DNA of 64,000 nucleotides, from positions 55,120,365-55,184,364 of the forward strand of contig NC_135173.1 of the NCBI RefSeq assembly GCF_041146795.1. The letters run 5' to 3'. The notes beneath the pieces were generated by a model. It had not been told where the DNA came from, did not search any database, and saw only the letters and a program-made list of their open reading frames with translations. This document shows, piece after piece, positions 12,077-25,299 of this stretch. The stretch is from Maylandia zebra (lineage: Eukaryota > Chordata > Actinopteri > Cichliformes > Cichlidae). Position 1 is the stretch's first letter. Each line of letters starts with the position of its first letter. The position numbers and the translations under genes are program-made.

Positions 12077-12703
12077 TATATACACCGATCAGGGATAACA
12101 TTATGACCACAGGCCTAATATTGTGTTGGCCCCCTTTATGCTATCTGGCACCAAGATGTTAGCAGCACATCCTTTAAGAGGTGGGGCTTCCAGGGATCAG
12201 ACTTGTTTGCCCAGAGCATCCCACAGATGCTCAATTGGACTGAGATCTGAGGAATTTGGAGGCCCAGTCAACACCTCAAACTCATTGTTGTGCTCCTCAA
12301 ACCATTCATTTTTGCTTCGTGGCAAGGCACTGTATGCTGCTGACAGAGGGCACAGCCATCAGGGAATACCGTAATTAATGAAAGGGTGTACATAGTCTTC
12401 AGCAAGGCTTAGGTAGGTGGAACTTGTCAAAGTAACATCCACATGGATGGCAGGACCCAAGGTTTCCCAGCAGAACATTCTCCAAAGCATTCCTCTAACA
12501 CAGGGGATCATGGTGCCAGTATTCACCTTGTCAAATCCTTATGCTTGCTCATTTTTCCTGCTTCTATCTCATCAACTGTGAGAACAAAATATCCACTTGT
12601 TCCACAATATATCCCACAAACTAACAGGTGCCATGATCAAGAGATCATCAGTGTCATTCACTTCTGTCTGTGGTCACGATGTTATGCCTGATCGATGTAT
12701 ATA
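12077..12703 (-). mobile_element. Degenerate Tc1-like DNA transposon, internally deleted
   Basis: Inverted termini of about 33 bases with a few mismatches: left ACACCGATCAGGGATAACAT around 12081-12100, right the complement of GTTATGCCTGATCGATGTAT at 12681-12700. They lie in TATATA-type sequence consistent with a TA target. On the minus strand around 12210-12265 one frame reads PPNSSDLSPIEHLWD, the C-terminal catalytic block of Tc1-family transposases (usual NSPDLNPIEHLW). Stops and frameshifts make it inactive. Confidence 0.75.
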
Positions 12704-12709
12704 TGCTAC

Positions 12710-13322
12710 ATAACCATTATCAGTGAGAAACTGCGCAGTAAATGCTCATGCATTCACTTGATGACAGCACAGTGCCTTCTTTTTTTAAGAGGAAAACTGA
12801 CTAAATCTCATATCATCTTATTTGACACTGGAATTGTTGCTCTATAAATCAGAATGCTGACAAATTTGTAGCTTTTCTGTAGCTCAGCTTCTCCGTTTGC
12901 TGCATGCAGATGAAAACACTGGTGCTGCTTACAAGCCGTGCCCGTGGAAGCAAAACTAACAAATTTCTATTGCTATTTCAACACAGCAGAGGTTATGGCC
13001 GAATGTAATGCCTCTTCTCACCGCTAGATGTCAGTGACGTTTATCATTAATATCACGTTTTATCTATTTATTCGCGGTTTGGATTAGGAATAAAACATAT
13101 GGTAATATAAATTAAATTGTCTAAAGTACAACTTATCAACGGTGACGAAAAGAAAAGATTCTCTGTTGTTGTAACGCCCATCTCGCACTATTGGAGGCAG
13201 TATAACATGTCAGGGGTGTCCATCCTGTCCCTAAATGACATGACGAAGAAGAAACTGCCTGTCACATAAGCAGCTAGCAGAGTGGCTAATATCACCCTGA
13301 TTAGGCTGTTTTCACTGTCAAA
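12710..13322 (+). promoter_or_regulatory. trappc13: Upstream region and probable promoter of trappc13
   Basis: No gene seen. The last 200 bases before the trappc13 ATG become less AT-rich and contain several CpGs. No clear TATA box, which fits a housekeeping promoter. The transcription start cannot be placed from sequence alone. Confidence 0.4.
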
Positions 13323-16300
13323 ATGGATGTAAATCAGGCGAAACAGGAGCACCTGCTCGCATTAAAAGGTATTTTACTGTTAACATATATGTTGTGACTA
13401 CAGAGGTTGTCTTCATGGTTAGATGTGTCAGTGTATCGCGCTGTTGTCATTTGCTGCTGCTTCAAGTTGCTAGTGGCGCTAGCTAATGCAATATCATGCA
13501 TTTACTTTTGTGAAGGTGTAAACAAGGCTGATGGCCAGTGGTGCGACTTTAAAGACTTTTCTTTTCGTTTGGGGCGCTTAAAACATATATTAAAGACCCT
13601 GTTTAGCAAAGTGTAGCTTAAGGAACTGTGTCATAGTGTAAGCTAACTCTCTCTTGTGCTCTTAGTTGTTGCAGCTAATTTATTTATTGCACTAATTCGT
13701 TTTTTGTTTGTTTGCTTGGGTTGGACTTTTTTTCTCGAGGTAACATTTTTTTTTTTTTGCTTCTACTTCCTCTAATCTGAATCTGAATCGGACTCAAAGA
13801 AAGAACTCTGGGAAGTTAAAGTGTTCATTTTCCTGTTTCTTTTTGTTAGCTTTCAGCTCACCACCCGCAAAAAGAAATTCTGAGCATAAGTGATATCCTG
13901 CAAACTGTGCAGCAGTCAGAATACTAACGGTATTACTCAAGTATTAGCTACTACAGCTACAGGTTTTATGCAGTAGCGAAGGGAAGATTTTATTCCCTGT
14001 TTTTAGAGCACTTCATGGACCTGGGCTTTGACATTTGTGTGAGGACTGCAGAACATTTTATCTGTTAGGCAGTTACAATTTTTTATCAGTGAACAGCGTG
14101 TAAGAAATGCATCTTACAACAGTTTTGAGACTATTAAACAAACTTCTGGAACTTTAGGCTTACTGCATTTACCTAGAGAGGGAGTTGTAAAAGTTGCATT
14201 CAGATAAGGTAACATATAGTTGTCCTTCACACAAAACCTGTATAATTTGTGCGTTTTAATTTTAATGTCAGACCACCACTTTCCCACTCAGAACTTCTCT
14301 TTGTCAGCAGATTCTTTGTTGAAATAATCTTTAGATACACCCCTGTTGTGAGTGATTTCAGTAACTGGTAAGCATTCATTCTTGAATGCAGGCTCCTGAA
14401 TCCATGTGAAAATATCAGCTTGGTCACTAATTGGCTGCTAACCAGTGTCACTTTACTTTACAGTGATGCGCTTAACGAAGCCCACTCTCTTCACAAACCT
14501 GCCGGTGACGTGCGAGGATCGAGATCTGCCAGGTGAGCCTGTTTAAACTTGCAGACAGAGTTCCACCCACCGAGCCTGAAATGAATTTCACTCCATATTC
14601 TTTAGCAGAGCTGTAGCAAACGAGAACAACAGGGGTCAGGTCTGTGAGACTGAGCATCATGATATTATCAGGGAATCCAATTAGCTCAGTTGATGTTAAT
14701 CAATCCAGTGCAGGACGTGGGATAGTAGGAGGAAACCACAATGGCTGAGCCACTGTACCACCACTCATAGTAATGACAGTTTATTAGTCAGAGGTCTCAT
14801 ACTCATGTTTATCAGGACGCAGAAGATCAAATAAGACAAGAACAGTAAAACAACAGCCTTGTGTCCATGGTATAATCCCTTGCCTGTGGGTTGTTTTTGT
14901 TTTTAAATTGGTAGTCTAATGCTTTTGTTTGCATTGTGTAAAATGGAAAAGTTAATTCAAGGAGAAATCTGTTTGAACGCTTAAAAGCTTCTTGTTCATT
15001 AAATCTCCACCTTTTTACATGCATATACAACAATCTGAGAGATTTTTTCCCAACCTCTGTAAATTCATGATCGTGTTCGAGAAGCTCACAGTCAAGCATT
15101 GTGAAGCTGAATGATAAGTGGTTTTTTTTTTTTTGTTGTTGATGTTTTATTTTTTTTAATGCTGTTGTTTTTCAGAGGTCCACGTCAGCATTGCACTCCA
15201 CTACAGGAAATAACACAAGTATTGAGGCCAAACTTGGTCAGGCAGCTTCCTCAATTTTTTTTTTTTACACTCATTTAAACATCCTCTGTGGTTGCACCAG
15301 GAAATCCCACTCAAGTCAGCTTACAAACGAAAACAAGATACTGTGTCTGCAATAGAGTCCTTGTTGGGCAAGAAAAAAAAAGTTAATATTTTCATGTTAT
15401 CAAGCTTGTCCAAATGCTATAAAACAGAGGTAGACACATTAAAGTTGTTGTTGTTAATTTATTTCAAACATGGAAACGATATACAGTTACATTTAGTAAA
15501 GAAAATAAGAGAGAGAGAAAAAATACTATACAAAAGTCAATACATTTCAATATAGCTACCGTTCTGATTCATTTACATGTTGAAAGGGAGTGGGAAGAAG
15601 TACACACTTATTTAATCCCACACCATTGCCATAAGTTATCAGTTAATATTTAGTCAGTTCATTACTGATATAATATGTAATAAAAATAGTGAACAGATTT
15701 CTGATATATCAGAAGTTTCTGTTGTTGTTTTATTATTCCCTATCAGCCACTGAGTTATGTTTTCTGAGTTTGCCCATACAGTGGATATAAAAAGTGCCAG
15801 GTTTTTGTAATGTTAAAAAATGAGACCACAGTCATCCAGTCCAGCTCTTTGCAGTGTCACTGTCATCCCATATTTTCTTCACTTTTTTGATGACGCAGTC
15901 TTTACTGTGCTCTGTGTTGTGGTATTTTCAATGCCGTGGAATTTATTTCTGTAAACGTTTGGCGACTGATAAGATCAGTGTGATGCTTTGCAAGCTCTCT
16001 GCGAGGGTGCCAACCTTTTCCTGTAGCAGGCAAGTGAGTAAATGTCAGGCGAATCCTACTAGAACGCCTGAACTTTACCTGGGGGTTAATCAGTCTCTTT
16101 AACTGATGTCGAGTGTGTACCCAAGAAAACTGAACGCTGTGATTCAATAACGTGAAGTAGTTATGAGAGTGCACACTGTTTTATTTTATTTTTTTATTTC
16201 TCCTCGAACAGATTTGTTTCTTTTTTCAAATGATTGTGCAGGTTAAGGTGGGAGCATTTTGAAATCATTTATTGTTGTCTAATTAACATCACAAAAACCT

Positions 16301-19300
16301 GGAATATTAACAGGTGTGTCTGTGTTGGGGTGGGTGTAGTAGTTAATAGTTAATTTGCTAATTATGTCAAAATTTTTTGCAAAAATGTCTAAAAGAATAA
16401 AAGTGACAACTACAAGGTCAAAGGTTAGCTTTGTAGCTTTGCAAAAATTTAGCCAGATGTTATATTTGTGACAATAATCTTCCATCTTTAAACTACAGTT
16501 ATTTAAGACCTTTTCTGCTGCTGGGTTAAAAATGTGTGTGCTACGCATCTGTTTCTGGCATTTTTGTAGCAACATCCATATTTGAAGGATTGCCTGCTGT
16601 CATTAGTTAAACCTTTATTGGCCAAACATCAGTATAGTTTATACCTTCTTATTAAACCTCTTCAGAATCATCATTATATTTATTAAGTGAGTTACTGACT
16701 GGCTGGCAGAGGCATTCAACAGCTAAGCAGTAATTCTAGTTCCTTCTGGTTGAATGCAGCACAGAGCAGTGCAGTGGTAACTGAAGTCCATATAAATCAA
16801 AAATGTGCTGACGAGTCTAGGTTGGACACCTATTTCTGTAAGTAGTAGGGAAGTTATAGTTTATTTTTAAAGAGATTTAAAGATGAATTGCATTCGTATA
16901 AAAACATCCCTTTTTCTTGGAAACTTGTTGGGTCAATTGAAAAATCAATCGGTACCTTCAGCTGACCCTTTTAAAATTAGCAGGATTTTTTTCTGGGACC
17001 ATAACTTTAGTATATTAAGTAAAAATTTACCTCAATATTATAAATAAGTCTTTTTACAACTGCAGCTATTGCCATCTGGTGGCCTTCAGATAGAATACAG
17101 GGTTAAGGTACTTCTGCATTGGCTTCAGTGAAGTAGCATCTGTATGATGTCTAATGTTGACAGAAACACATATTGGTACTCTCAATGTTTAATCTGTTTA
17201 TTAAATTTCACTGGAGGAAAAACTTGAAAAAATGTTTTTGAGCATATTTTGGAAGGGTCAAAAACCCATGTGGAATAATGGTTGCTCAAAAAAAAGGTAA
17301 CAGCGTATGAAAGATCTCATCTGTTAGGCTCGTTTTGACACCAGGCTCGTCTTCTAGCTGTTGCTTTCTGGTCCATATTTATATTGTATTATCTTACATT
17401 ATACATATGGACCAACAGGCGACTGTTGTTGTGATTTGCTGCTATATAAATAAAATTGAATTGTAAATTTAATCAAATTATTTCTGTATTATAATCACTT
17501 TCTAATCTAGTCCTTTTCTAACACACATAAATGTATCCTATAGCTGTGAAATGGAGAAACACACTGTTCTATGTAATAGTTTAGTTTAACTCTCTTTCTT
17601 TCTTTTTTTAAATCCAATATGAACACACACATCACTGGGTGATCTGAGTATCAGCAAGGGACACTGAACTGAACACAGGGGCTGGATGTCCCCATTCAGA
17701 GTTGAGTGAAGTGAATATGCCAAAAAAAAAACATTGTCACAAACTGTGAGTCCACTGAAACCCGAGACCCTCTGTGATCAAGCATGTAGGAGTTGATGTG
17801 AAACTGATTTGGTTACAGTCTTAAAATGTATTTTTCAGTCCTTTTAGAAGTTATGACAGTTTAAAAAAAAAAAAAAACTGTACTCAAAACATATTAATAA
17901 TATTCAGGGTAGAATCTTGCATGTCTTTATTAAATACATTAAAGTTAATGAAGAGAAAATTATTCTCAGGGCATCAGGTGGAAACTTATATTAAGATGTT
18001 AGAACCTGTCATAAAACTAACCACAGTACATATTATTCAGTGAATTGAACACAAGATGTTTGAGGCGGAGTTATTAGAAGGAGACGTTGAAACCTAATGG
18101 TTTTACCTTTCAGGTTCAGTCTGCTTTGAAACTTCATCTTCAAAGCGTCTTTCTTTAGCTTTCTCATTCTCCTTGCAGCAAACTGAGCGCTCACCTTGTG
18201 CAGCGCTGCCTTACAGCATCAGAAGAGCATCTGCCTGTTAGATATCCATACATTATGTTTCTCCAAAGCCAATTCTGTTAGTGTGCAGGTAGATGTATAT
18301 CTTATTGTTTTCATATCACTTATCCTCTAAATAGTAAATCTTTAGTGAGGACTCAAATTTCATGTGCGGGAGCCAAATTTTGGACTACATTATACATATC
18401 CATGACACCTACCTACCCATGTTTTTGTCTCCACAGGGGACTTGTTTGGTCAGCTTATGAGGCAGGATCCCTCCACCATCAAAGGCGCAGAGACCTTAAT
18501 GCTGGGAGAGATGCTCACATTACCACAGAACTTTGGGTAAAACACCAATCAGCTGTAACTCTTTAAAGTTAAAAACAGCAGCAAGTGCTTTTTTTAAAAA
18601 AAAAAAAAAAACGAATTCTTGTCTTCACATCATACAGAAATATATTCCTCGGCGAGACCTTCTCCAGTTACATAAGCGTGCATAATGACAGCAGCCAAGT
18701 TGTTAAAGACATTCTGGTGAAGGTACTGTAAAGAAGGAATACCTGCTCAGTTCAGATTGTGCGCTTTGTCTTCCATTCGCACGTAATCACGATGTGGTTC
18801 CCTATGTAGGCTGATCTACAGACGAGCTCGCAGAGGCTGAATCTCTCCGCATCAAACTCGGCAGTCGCAGAGCTCAAACCCGAATGCTGCATCGATGATG
18901 TCATTCACCACGAAGTCAAAGAAATTGGGACACACATGTGAGTGTTCCCACTCCCGAAATGTTTTCCCAACTCACCAGTAATAAATAATAATAATAATAA
19001 TAATAATCCTGTTTGTTTGTTGCTGTTTTCACATTTCCAGCTTAGTTTGTGCAGTCAGTTACACCACCCAGCAAGGGGAGAAGCTCTATTTTAGGAAGTT
19101 CTTCAAGTTCCAGGTAAGTTATGGCTCAGTGTTCTAATTAGGAGATGGTTGTAAAGTCACGAGTAAGCTTAGAGATGAGTGGAGAAATGCCACAGAGCTA
19201 CAACAGATTGCCTTCCTCTGTGTGGGTTTGGTGTCAGGCAATCTTCTGCCCTCAGTTCAATAACCAGCTGTAGCCTTGCTGCCTTTCCTTCAGATGAATT

Positions 19301-22300
19301 TCTGTCACTCTGATTCCCACTTTCAGTAAAACTCCAGTTGGACTAAACAGTGCTGCATGGAAATATTATTTTCAGCTCGATGGCGGTATCTTATGAGAAA
19401 ACTTCAGTGTTCAGCTTGCAATCTATTTTTAATCAGGTTTTGAAGCCGCTGGATGTGAAGACGAAGTTCTACAACGCAGAGGTAAATTAGCTCTTCTCAA
19501 GCAGCATTGCGAAGCTCTTATTTCATTTTATAGTCAGGAACATTTACAATAGAGGCAGTTAGCATTAGTTAGGCCTCCATGAAAACCTGTGTGCCTCCAG
19601 GTGAATAAATGATCCTGGAGATAAGTGGTTTTCCTGGATAAAGGCATTAAGCTCCCCCCCCCTTTTTAAATTTTTTTTTAATACTCATTTTCATATCAGT
19701 AGCTTCGTGTATTGCAAATATTCATTGTCATCAACATTGGCATGTAACTCCATTTGTTTACTGTGTCTTGTCTTGTATTTTATTTTCTCCATTAGAGCGA
19801 CCTCAGTTCTGTGGTAACTGTTTCTTCTGTTATCATCACTGAACATTAGCTTCTACTAATCATTTCTGGCGATGGACACTCTTTCTTTCTGAGCTCATAC
19901 AAAGGTGCAAAGTAAAAGAATGGAAGAAAGTCTGAATATAGAAAAGATCTTCAGTGACTCAGTTGTTTGTTACCCCTTGACATAAACTTCCATTCTTTTT
20001 CTTTTGCCCTCTCTTTGTTTCCTCTTCTTTCAAACTGATCCTGCACGGTGTTTGTGGTGTCACATTGTTGTGAGTGGGTACGGCATTGATTGCGGTTAGC
20101 ATCACAGAAGGTGCTATGATTAATCTCGTATCTATTCGTCTATATGTGAATGATTATGTAGTAGCGCAAGTTCAGCGCTGCTCGTTTTTAAAGTGGACCT
20201 ATTACTCTTTTCATATGCTGTTCCTGTTAAACACCAACAAAAAACCTCTGCAAAAGCACACACAACGGTAAACGGCTAATAGCAAGCATGTATCTACACT
20301 ATGATATGAATCATGTGATTAAAGCGCACGTTACTTTACAGTGTTTTTCTGTTAGCTGGTGTTTCCTTAAGTTGCACTCCATTTGACCTTTCAGGGCTGC
20401 CAGTGTGCAAAGATCACAGGCTTTAACCTGCTTCAGTTTCACACAGGTTTTTTTCCTTTGTCATAGAGAGTGGACATCCCTAATGTGGCCATCTAATCAA
20501 ACAGCTCAGACTATAAGCGCGGAAGCCCCACCCACCTGCTCTCCAACCTTCTGTTTGCAAGGGTCAGCCAATCAGAACAAAGTTACTTAATTTGTGCTGT
20601 GAATCACGAAACGCTGCCCTAGTGCAGTCTGAGAATAAAATATTGAGCTACAAAAAGCAATTTAATAGGTCCACTTTAACTTTTGTATCACTACAATTAT
20701 GCTCTTAATAGTTAAACAGCCAACAATGACAGAAGTTTTTCACTATAAGCACTAAAATGTGAGGTTTGGCTGATTTCACACTAACTTCACTCAGAATGAT
20801 CAAGTCACTTATGAATAACAGGCACAAACTTATCCACGCTTCCTTCTTTTTGTTTCTCACTTTACAGTTGTGGCTGCACAGACAAGTTTACTGTTGTAAA
20901 GACATCTGAGTGTTGCTCAACCAGAACATCAAGTAGCTTCCTAATTAAAATAGGAAAGCAGAACATTCTCCACATTTCAGGCATCTAAATTCTTTCTATG
21001 TGACAACCTAACTTTCTCAGGGATTAAGAAAATACTCTGATTCTACGTTTGAGATGCATTTATTATGCCTCTGCACAAGGAAATAACTGTACTCTTAACC
21101 GGTAATGATTGCTCTCGAATATTAATAAACTTATTGTTTTACTTACTGCTGAGCGACTGAGTAGCAGTATTGAATTTGGCCTGTTACTACACAATACCAA
21201 TACTTTTAACCTTTCCAAATGGTTTCATTTTTGAGCTGACCAATTTTATATATTTATAAAATCGGTGTACACTTGCAAAAGTTTTATTTTTCTATTTTTT
21301 TGGTTCTAGTTTAAGCTTTCTAAGAACCCATAACTAGGGTCGCTCAGTGGCCCCAGAAGTATAGTTGTACACCATAAGATCTAAACTGGTAGAGCCAGAC
21401 ATTTACTGCCTGGCGTTACCTTGCTCCACATTTCCTGTCTTGACAGTACTGAACAAATAAAGTCAAACATTTCTAAACATACTTTCATAAGCCAAACTGC
21501 TTGATGTTTGATAAACTAATGTTTCACTGTGCAGCCCGTACTGTGCACCTGCCGACCAACAATTGTACTAATATGTCCTCAAAGGTACACTGAGCAAACT
21601 TAATAGGATTCAGTTAAAGTTTTTCTTTTAATGCCAGTCTTCTCATTGACATTCAATGTATAACTCCTATATGACCAAAGAAATTTAAGGTTCACATTTA
21701 AGTCTGTCTTAAAACACCTCTCAGATGTCTGTAAGAGTTACAGCTTCCTGTGATCTGTGGTGTCCATGCTGGCTGTGAGAAACTTCCATACGTTTCCTAG
21801 AAGAAAACAGAAAAATCTGATTGCTCTCTGTCATTTTCAGTGAGTCGAACATTAATTGCTTTCGAGAGCAGCACTCGCAGCATCTGTGGTCTGTCTTTTC
21901 TTTTTACACGGCGTCAGAAGTTATATTTTTAGTATCATTCCTCAAAGTCTCAGAGCACATTTGTGACAACAACGGGTCACAGATGTGCTCCCCAGTAAAG
22001 AAGTAGCGCGTGCTGTGAGAACCAATGAAGCAAGTGTGCTTGCTGGATCAGGAGGTTTTACCCACTTCCCTCGGGGAAATAACCACGAGAAACTCTAACA
22101 GCCTCTGTGAGCATGTGAATATCGTTTTAAGACAAACTTTAAAATATGAGCTCATCCTTTTGAAGCTGGCACATTGGCAAAAGCCCTAACCCAGCTGTTA
22201 ATACCTGACATGTTGCTCAGTTCACCTTGGAGATTATGTAGCTTGTTATAAAGGCTAACATCAAATAGCCTGTTAGTGTGACGCTGTGCTTCTGCGCTCA

Positions 22301-23375
22301 GACAGATGAAGTGTTCCTGGAAGCGCAGATTCAGAACATTACCACCTCGCCAATGTTCATGGAGAAAGTGTCTTTAGAGCCATCCATGATGTACAACGTT
22401 ACAGAGCTCAACACGGTCACACAAGCAGACAAAGGGTAAAACAAACACACATGTGTCCTTATTTTTGATAACATTTTACACTCAATACTCAGCTGTAACT
22501 TTTCCTCTGCAGAGAGTCCACATTTGGGAAAATGTCCTACCTGCAGCCTATGGACACACGGCAGTATTTGTACTGCCTGAAGCCAAAGCCGGAGTACGCA
22601 GAGAAGGCCGGCATCATCAAGGGAGTGACGGTCATAGGCAAGCTGGACATTGTATGGAAGACCAATCTTGGAGAAAGAGGGAGGCTACAGACCAGTCAGC
22701 TGCAAAGAATGGTATCTTGATCTGTTAGCCTACTGCTAGAACAGAGGCGCTCATTTCACTTACTGTATCCTCTTATGAACGAAAATACAGTTTAATCCCC
22801 ACGTGTCCTCCAGGCTCCAGGGTATGGAGATATTCGGCTGTCTTTAGACCTGATTCCTGACACTGTCAACCTTGAAGAACCTTTTGACATCATCTGTAAA
22901 ATCACCAACTGCAGGTAGAAACCCCTGAAAAATGAAATCGCCCTCATAATACAACCCTTAGTATTATTCAGTTCACTGAGGGGTTGAATTAGCCCATAAT
23001 AACCAGCTTTTCTCTGCTTTTCTGATATTGCAGTGAAAGAACTATGGACCTGGTGCTAGAGATGTGTAATACTAGTTCTATCCATTGGTGTGGTATATCA
23101 GGGCGACAGCTGGGGAAACTTAGTCCTGGCGCCTTCCTCTCACTGCCCCTCACAGTCCTGTCTTCCGTCCAGGGTCTGCAGGTACGATCCAGACTTTACA
23201 ATTGACCGTGTGCTCAGATCAAAGTGCTCTTTACCGACTTACTCGTGTGTTTGCCTCTTTGTTTCAGAGCATTTCTGGTTTGAGGCTCACAGATACATTT
23301 CTGAAGAGGACGTACGAATACGACGACATTGCACAAGTGTGTGTGGTCTGCCCGTTTACGAGCAACGAGTGCTAG
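13323..23375 (+). CDS. trappc13: TRAPP complex subunit 13 (trafficking protein particle complex)
   Basis: Encodes a subunit of the TRAPPIII tethering and Rab-activating complex in early secretory traffic and autophagy. Thirteen coding exons: 13323-13368, 14464-14532, 18437-18536, 18638-18722, 18810-18937, 19041-19113, 19437-19481, 19796-19813, 22302-22435, 22513-22711, 22814-22914, 23034-23181 and 23268-23375. All have GT-AG borders and matching phases. They total 1254 nt, giving 417 aa, the human length as I recall it. Diagnostic stretches are [15 protein letters not shown] at the start, [57 protein letters not shown] and [14 protein letters not shown] near the end. Exon 8 is an 18-base microexon (SDLSSV). 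The last eight residues (CPFTSNEC) differ from the mammalian C-terminus. Gene order with sgtb and nln downstream supports the call. Confidence 0.95.
15440..15660. repeat. Possible dispersed repeat in trappc13 intron 2
   Basis: The run TTATTTCAAACATGGAAACG, a GA-rich stretch and GTTGAAAGGGAGTGGGAAGAAG resemble 3'-end sequence of a common fish retroelement that I know only approximately. No ORF. Confidence 0.3.
17335..17465. repeat. Possible SINE/LINE tail in trappc13 intron 2
   Basis: Ends in CTATATAAATAAAATTGAAT, a tail form seen at the 3' end of many fish short retroelements. The rest is too diverged to place. Confidence 0.3.
18979..19008 (+). repeat. (AAT)n microsatellite
   Basis: About nine AAT units in trappc13 intron 5. 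Confidence 0.85.
20192..20675. mobile_element. TTAA-flanked inverted-repeat element (piggyBac-type MITE)
   Basis: Perfect 13-base terminal inverted repeats AGTGGACCTATTA...TAATAGGTCCACT. Each is immediately flanked by TTAA (20188-20191 and 20676-20679), the target duplication used by piggyBac-family elements. At 484 bp with no transposase frame it is non-autonomous. It sits in trappc13 intron 8, between the microexon and exon 9. Confidence 0.75.
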
Positions 23376-23571
23376 GAGTTTTCTTTACCCTTTTTTGTTT
23401 TTGTTTTTTTGCATTTTACATATGAATGGACCAACTGCAGCATTCTGCACATGACACTATGTTTTTTGCAACTTAATGGAAGAATATTGTATTTTACAAT
23501 TAATTGTGAATAATATAAATCACTTTCTTTGAAAATAATGATGTAAATGTGCATAAATGTTAATAAATCTG

Positions 23572-23577
23572 TCATCT
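23572..23577 (+). terminator. trappc13: Poly(A) signal of trappc13
   Basis: AATAAA about 200 bases after the trappc13 stop codon, in AT-rich 3'UTR-like sequence. Confidence 0.6.
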
Positions 23578-24082
23578 TTGATTTAATATTGCTTTTAAAA
23601 AGGTGCTTCATGGCATCTGTGTTGGCTTTTGTTATTAAAACTCTTACAAAGGCACAGACATGTACTGACTTGATCAATGAGTTTTTGGAAACAGCAGGAG
23701 CTGTGTGAGGCTACTAAAGGCAGGGCTATAACATTTTTCTGTCATCATTTAGATTAAGTCCAAGAGTTGTTAGGTGTGGATAATTAAATTATAGTTTATT
23801 GCAATAGCAAGTTGTGCCTTGTTCTCAGATGGACAGCAAGTGGAGAGTGATATATGAAATGATGGGATGGAAGGAAGAAGAGAAGCAAAGAGTGATTCAC
23901 AGGCAAGACATCCAAGCGCTGTCACTAATCTTTGCATTTTGTTATTATCTCATGATACTTGTTTAATCAGCTACCATCTCTCCTATGGACTTTTTAATGT
24001 CTACAGTCTCAGATCAACACAGCCCTGCCCTCCAGCACTATCAGCAGCAGAAGCAGCAGAAACCCCTCAACAGCAACATTGT

Positions 24083-24377
24083 ACTGTGGCTGTAGCTCAG
24101 GTGGCAGAGCAGGTCAACCACTAATCAGAAGGTCGGTGGTTCGATCTCTGCTGCATGCCAAATATCCTTGGGCAAGATACTAACCCCATGTTTGCCTACT
24201 GGTGGTCAGAGGGCCCGGTGGCGCCAGTGTCCGGCAGCCTCGCCTCTGTCAGTGCGCCCCAGGGTGGCTGTGGCTACAATGTAGCTTGTGTGAATGGGTG
24301 AATGACTGAATGTAGTGTAAAGCGCTTTGGGGTCCTTAAGGACTAGAAAAGCGCTATACAAATGCAGGCCATTTACC
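24083..24377 (+). mobile_element. tRNA-derived SINE (cichlid AFC-like)
   Basis: A tRNA-like head carries an A box (TAGCTCAGGTGG, 24093-24104) and a B box (GGTTCGATCTC, 24138-24148). It continues through CCTTGGGCAAGATACTAACC and the 3' part AAGCGCTTTGGGGTCCTTAAGGACT...GCGCTATACAAATGCAGGCC. This matches the organisation of SINEs abundant in cichlids and relatives. It is not a functional tRNA because the acceptor and anticodon arms do not pair. It lies downstream of trappc13. Confidence 0.8.
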
Positions 24378-24487
24378 ATGTACCCATCAGGTAAAACATC
24401 GGTGACGTTTGCTTTGCCTTGTTGCCCATATTAGATTCTTGATGAATGTGTGTTGTTGTTATTCAGTCTGGTTCAATGTGCCCCTTT

Positions 24488-25170
24488 TTAACTTTGAGCA
24501 CCCGCCCCTTTAAACCTCTCTGCACGGCCCTGGTCAGTGGCTTCTATCTCCTCCTTTGGCCAGCCTATTACCCCAGCAGGGTACCTGATCACGGGCAGGG
24601 CGTACGTGTTGATGGCCCGGATCTTGTTCTTACCATTCAGCTGACTCCTCAGGACTTGCCTGACCCTCTGCAGGTACTTGGTGGTTGCAGCTTTTCTAGC
24701 GGCCTCTTCATGGTTCCCATTCGCCTGCGGGATCCCCAGGTACTTGTAACTGTCCTCTATGTCTGCAATGTTGCCTTCTGGTAGTTCAATCCCCTCAGTT
24801 CTGACTACCTTCCCTCTCTTTGTTACCATCCGACTACACTTCTCCAGTCCGAATGACATTCCAATGTCATTGCTGTATAGCCTGGTAGTGTGGATCAGTG
24901 AATCGATGTCTCATTCACTCTTGGCATACAGCTTGATGTCATCCATGTACAGGAGGTGGCTGACAACTGCTCCGTTCCGTAGTCGGTATCCGTAGCCAGT
25001 CTTGTTAATGATCTCACTGAGGGGGTTCAGGCCTATGCAGAACAGCAGTGGGGACAGAGCATCTCCTTGGTAGATCCCGCACTTGTGCTATGGGCTTGGA
25101 GTTGGCCTCTAGTGTTGTACGCCACATCCCCATTGAGTTCCTGATGAAGGCTCTTAGGGTCCCATTGATC
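24488..25170 (-). pseudogene. Broken non-LTR retrotransposon reverse transcriptase fragment
   Basis: Read on the minus strand it gives RAFIRNSMGMW, then after a frameshift CGIYQGDALSPLLFCIGLNP, then HLLYMDDIKLYAKSE with the catalytic YMDD at 24938-24949, a premature stop (24911-24913), and GMSFGLEKCSRMVTKRGK onward to about 24530. It resembles RTs of the R2/NeSL/R4 group of site-specific-type elements. The start of the RT and any endonuclease are missing. It is dead through at least one frameshift and one stop. Confidence 0.8.
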
Positions 25171-25299
25171 TTGTACAATTCATATATAAATATAAAAAAT
25201 ACACATACATACACAGGTAGTAGAGGATGTCGGACTCTCGGGCCACTCTCATGAAGTCTGCTTCTGATTGTTTGGTCAGACATTTACACCAATGTCCTG

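Noticed and set aside
24088..24160. tRNA gene
   Set aside because: A and B boxes are present but the arms do not fold as a tRNA, and the sequence continues into a SINE body.
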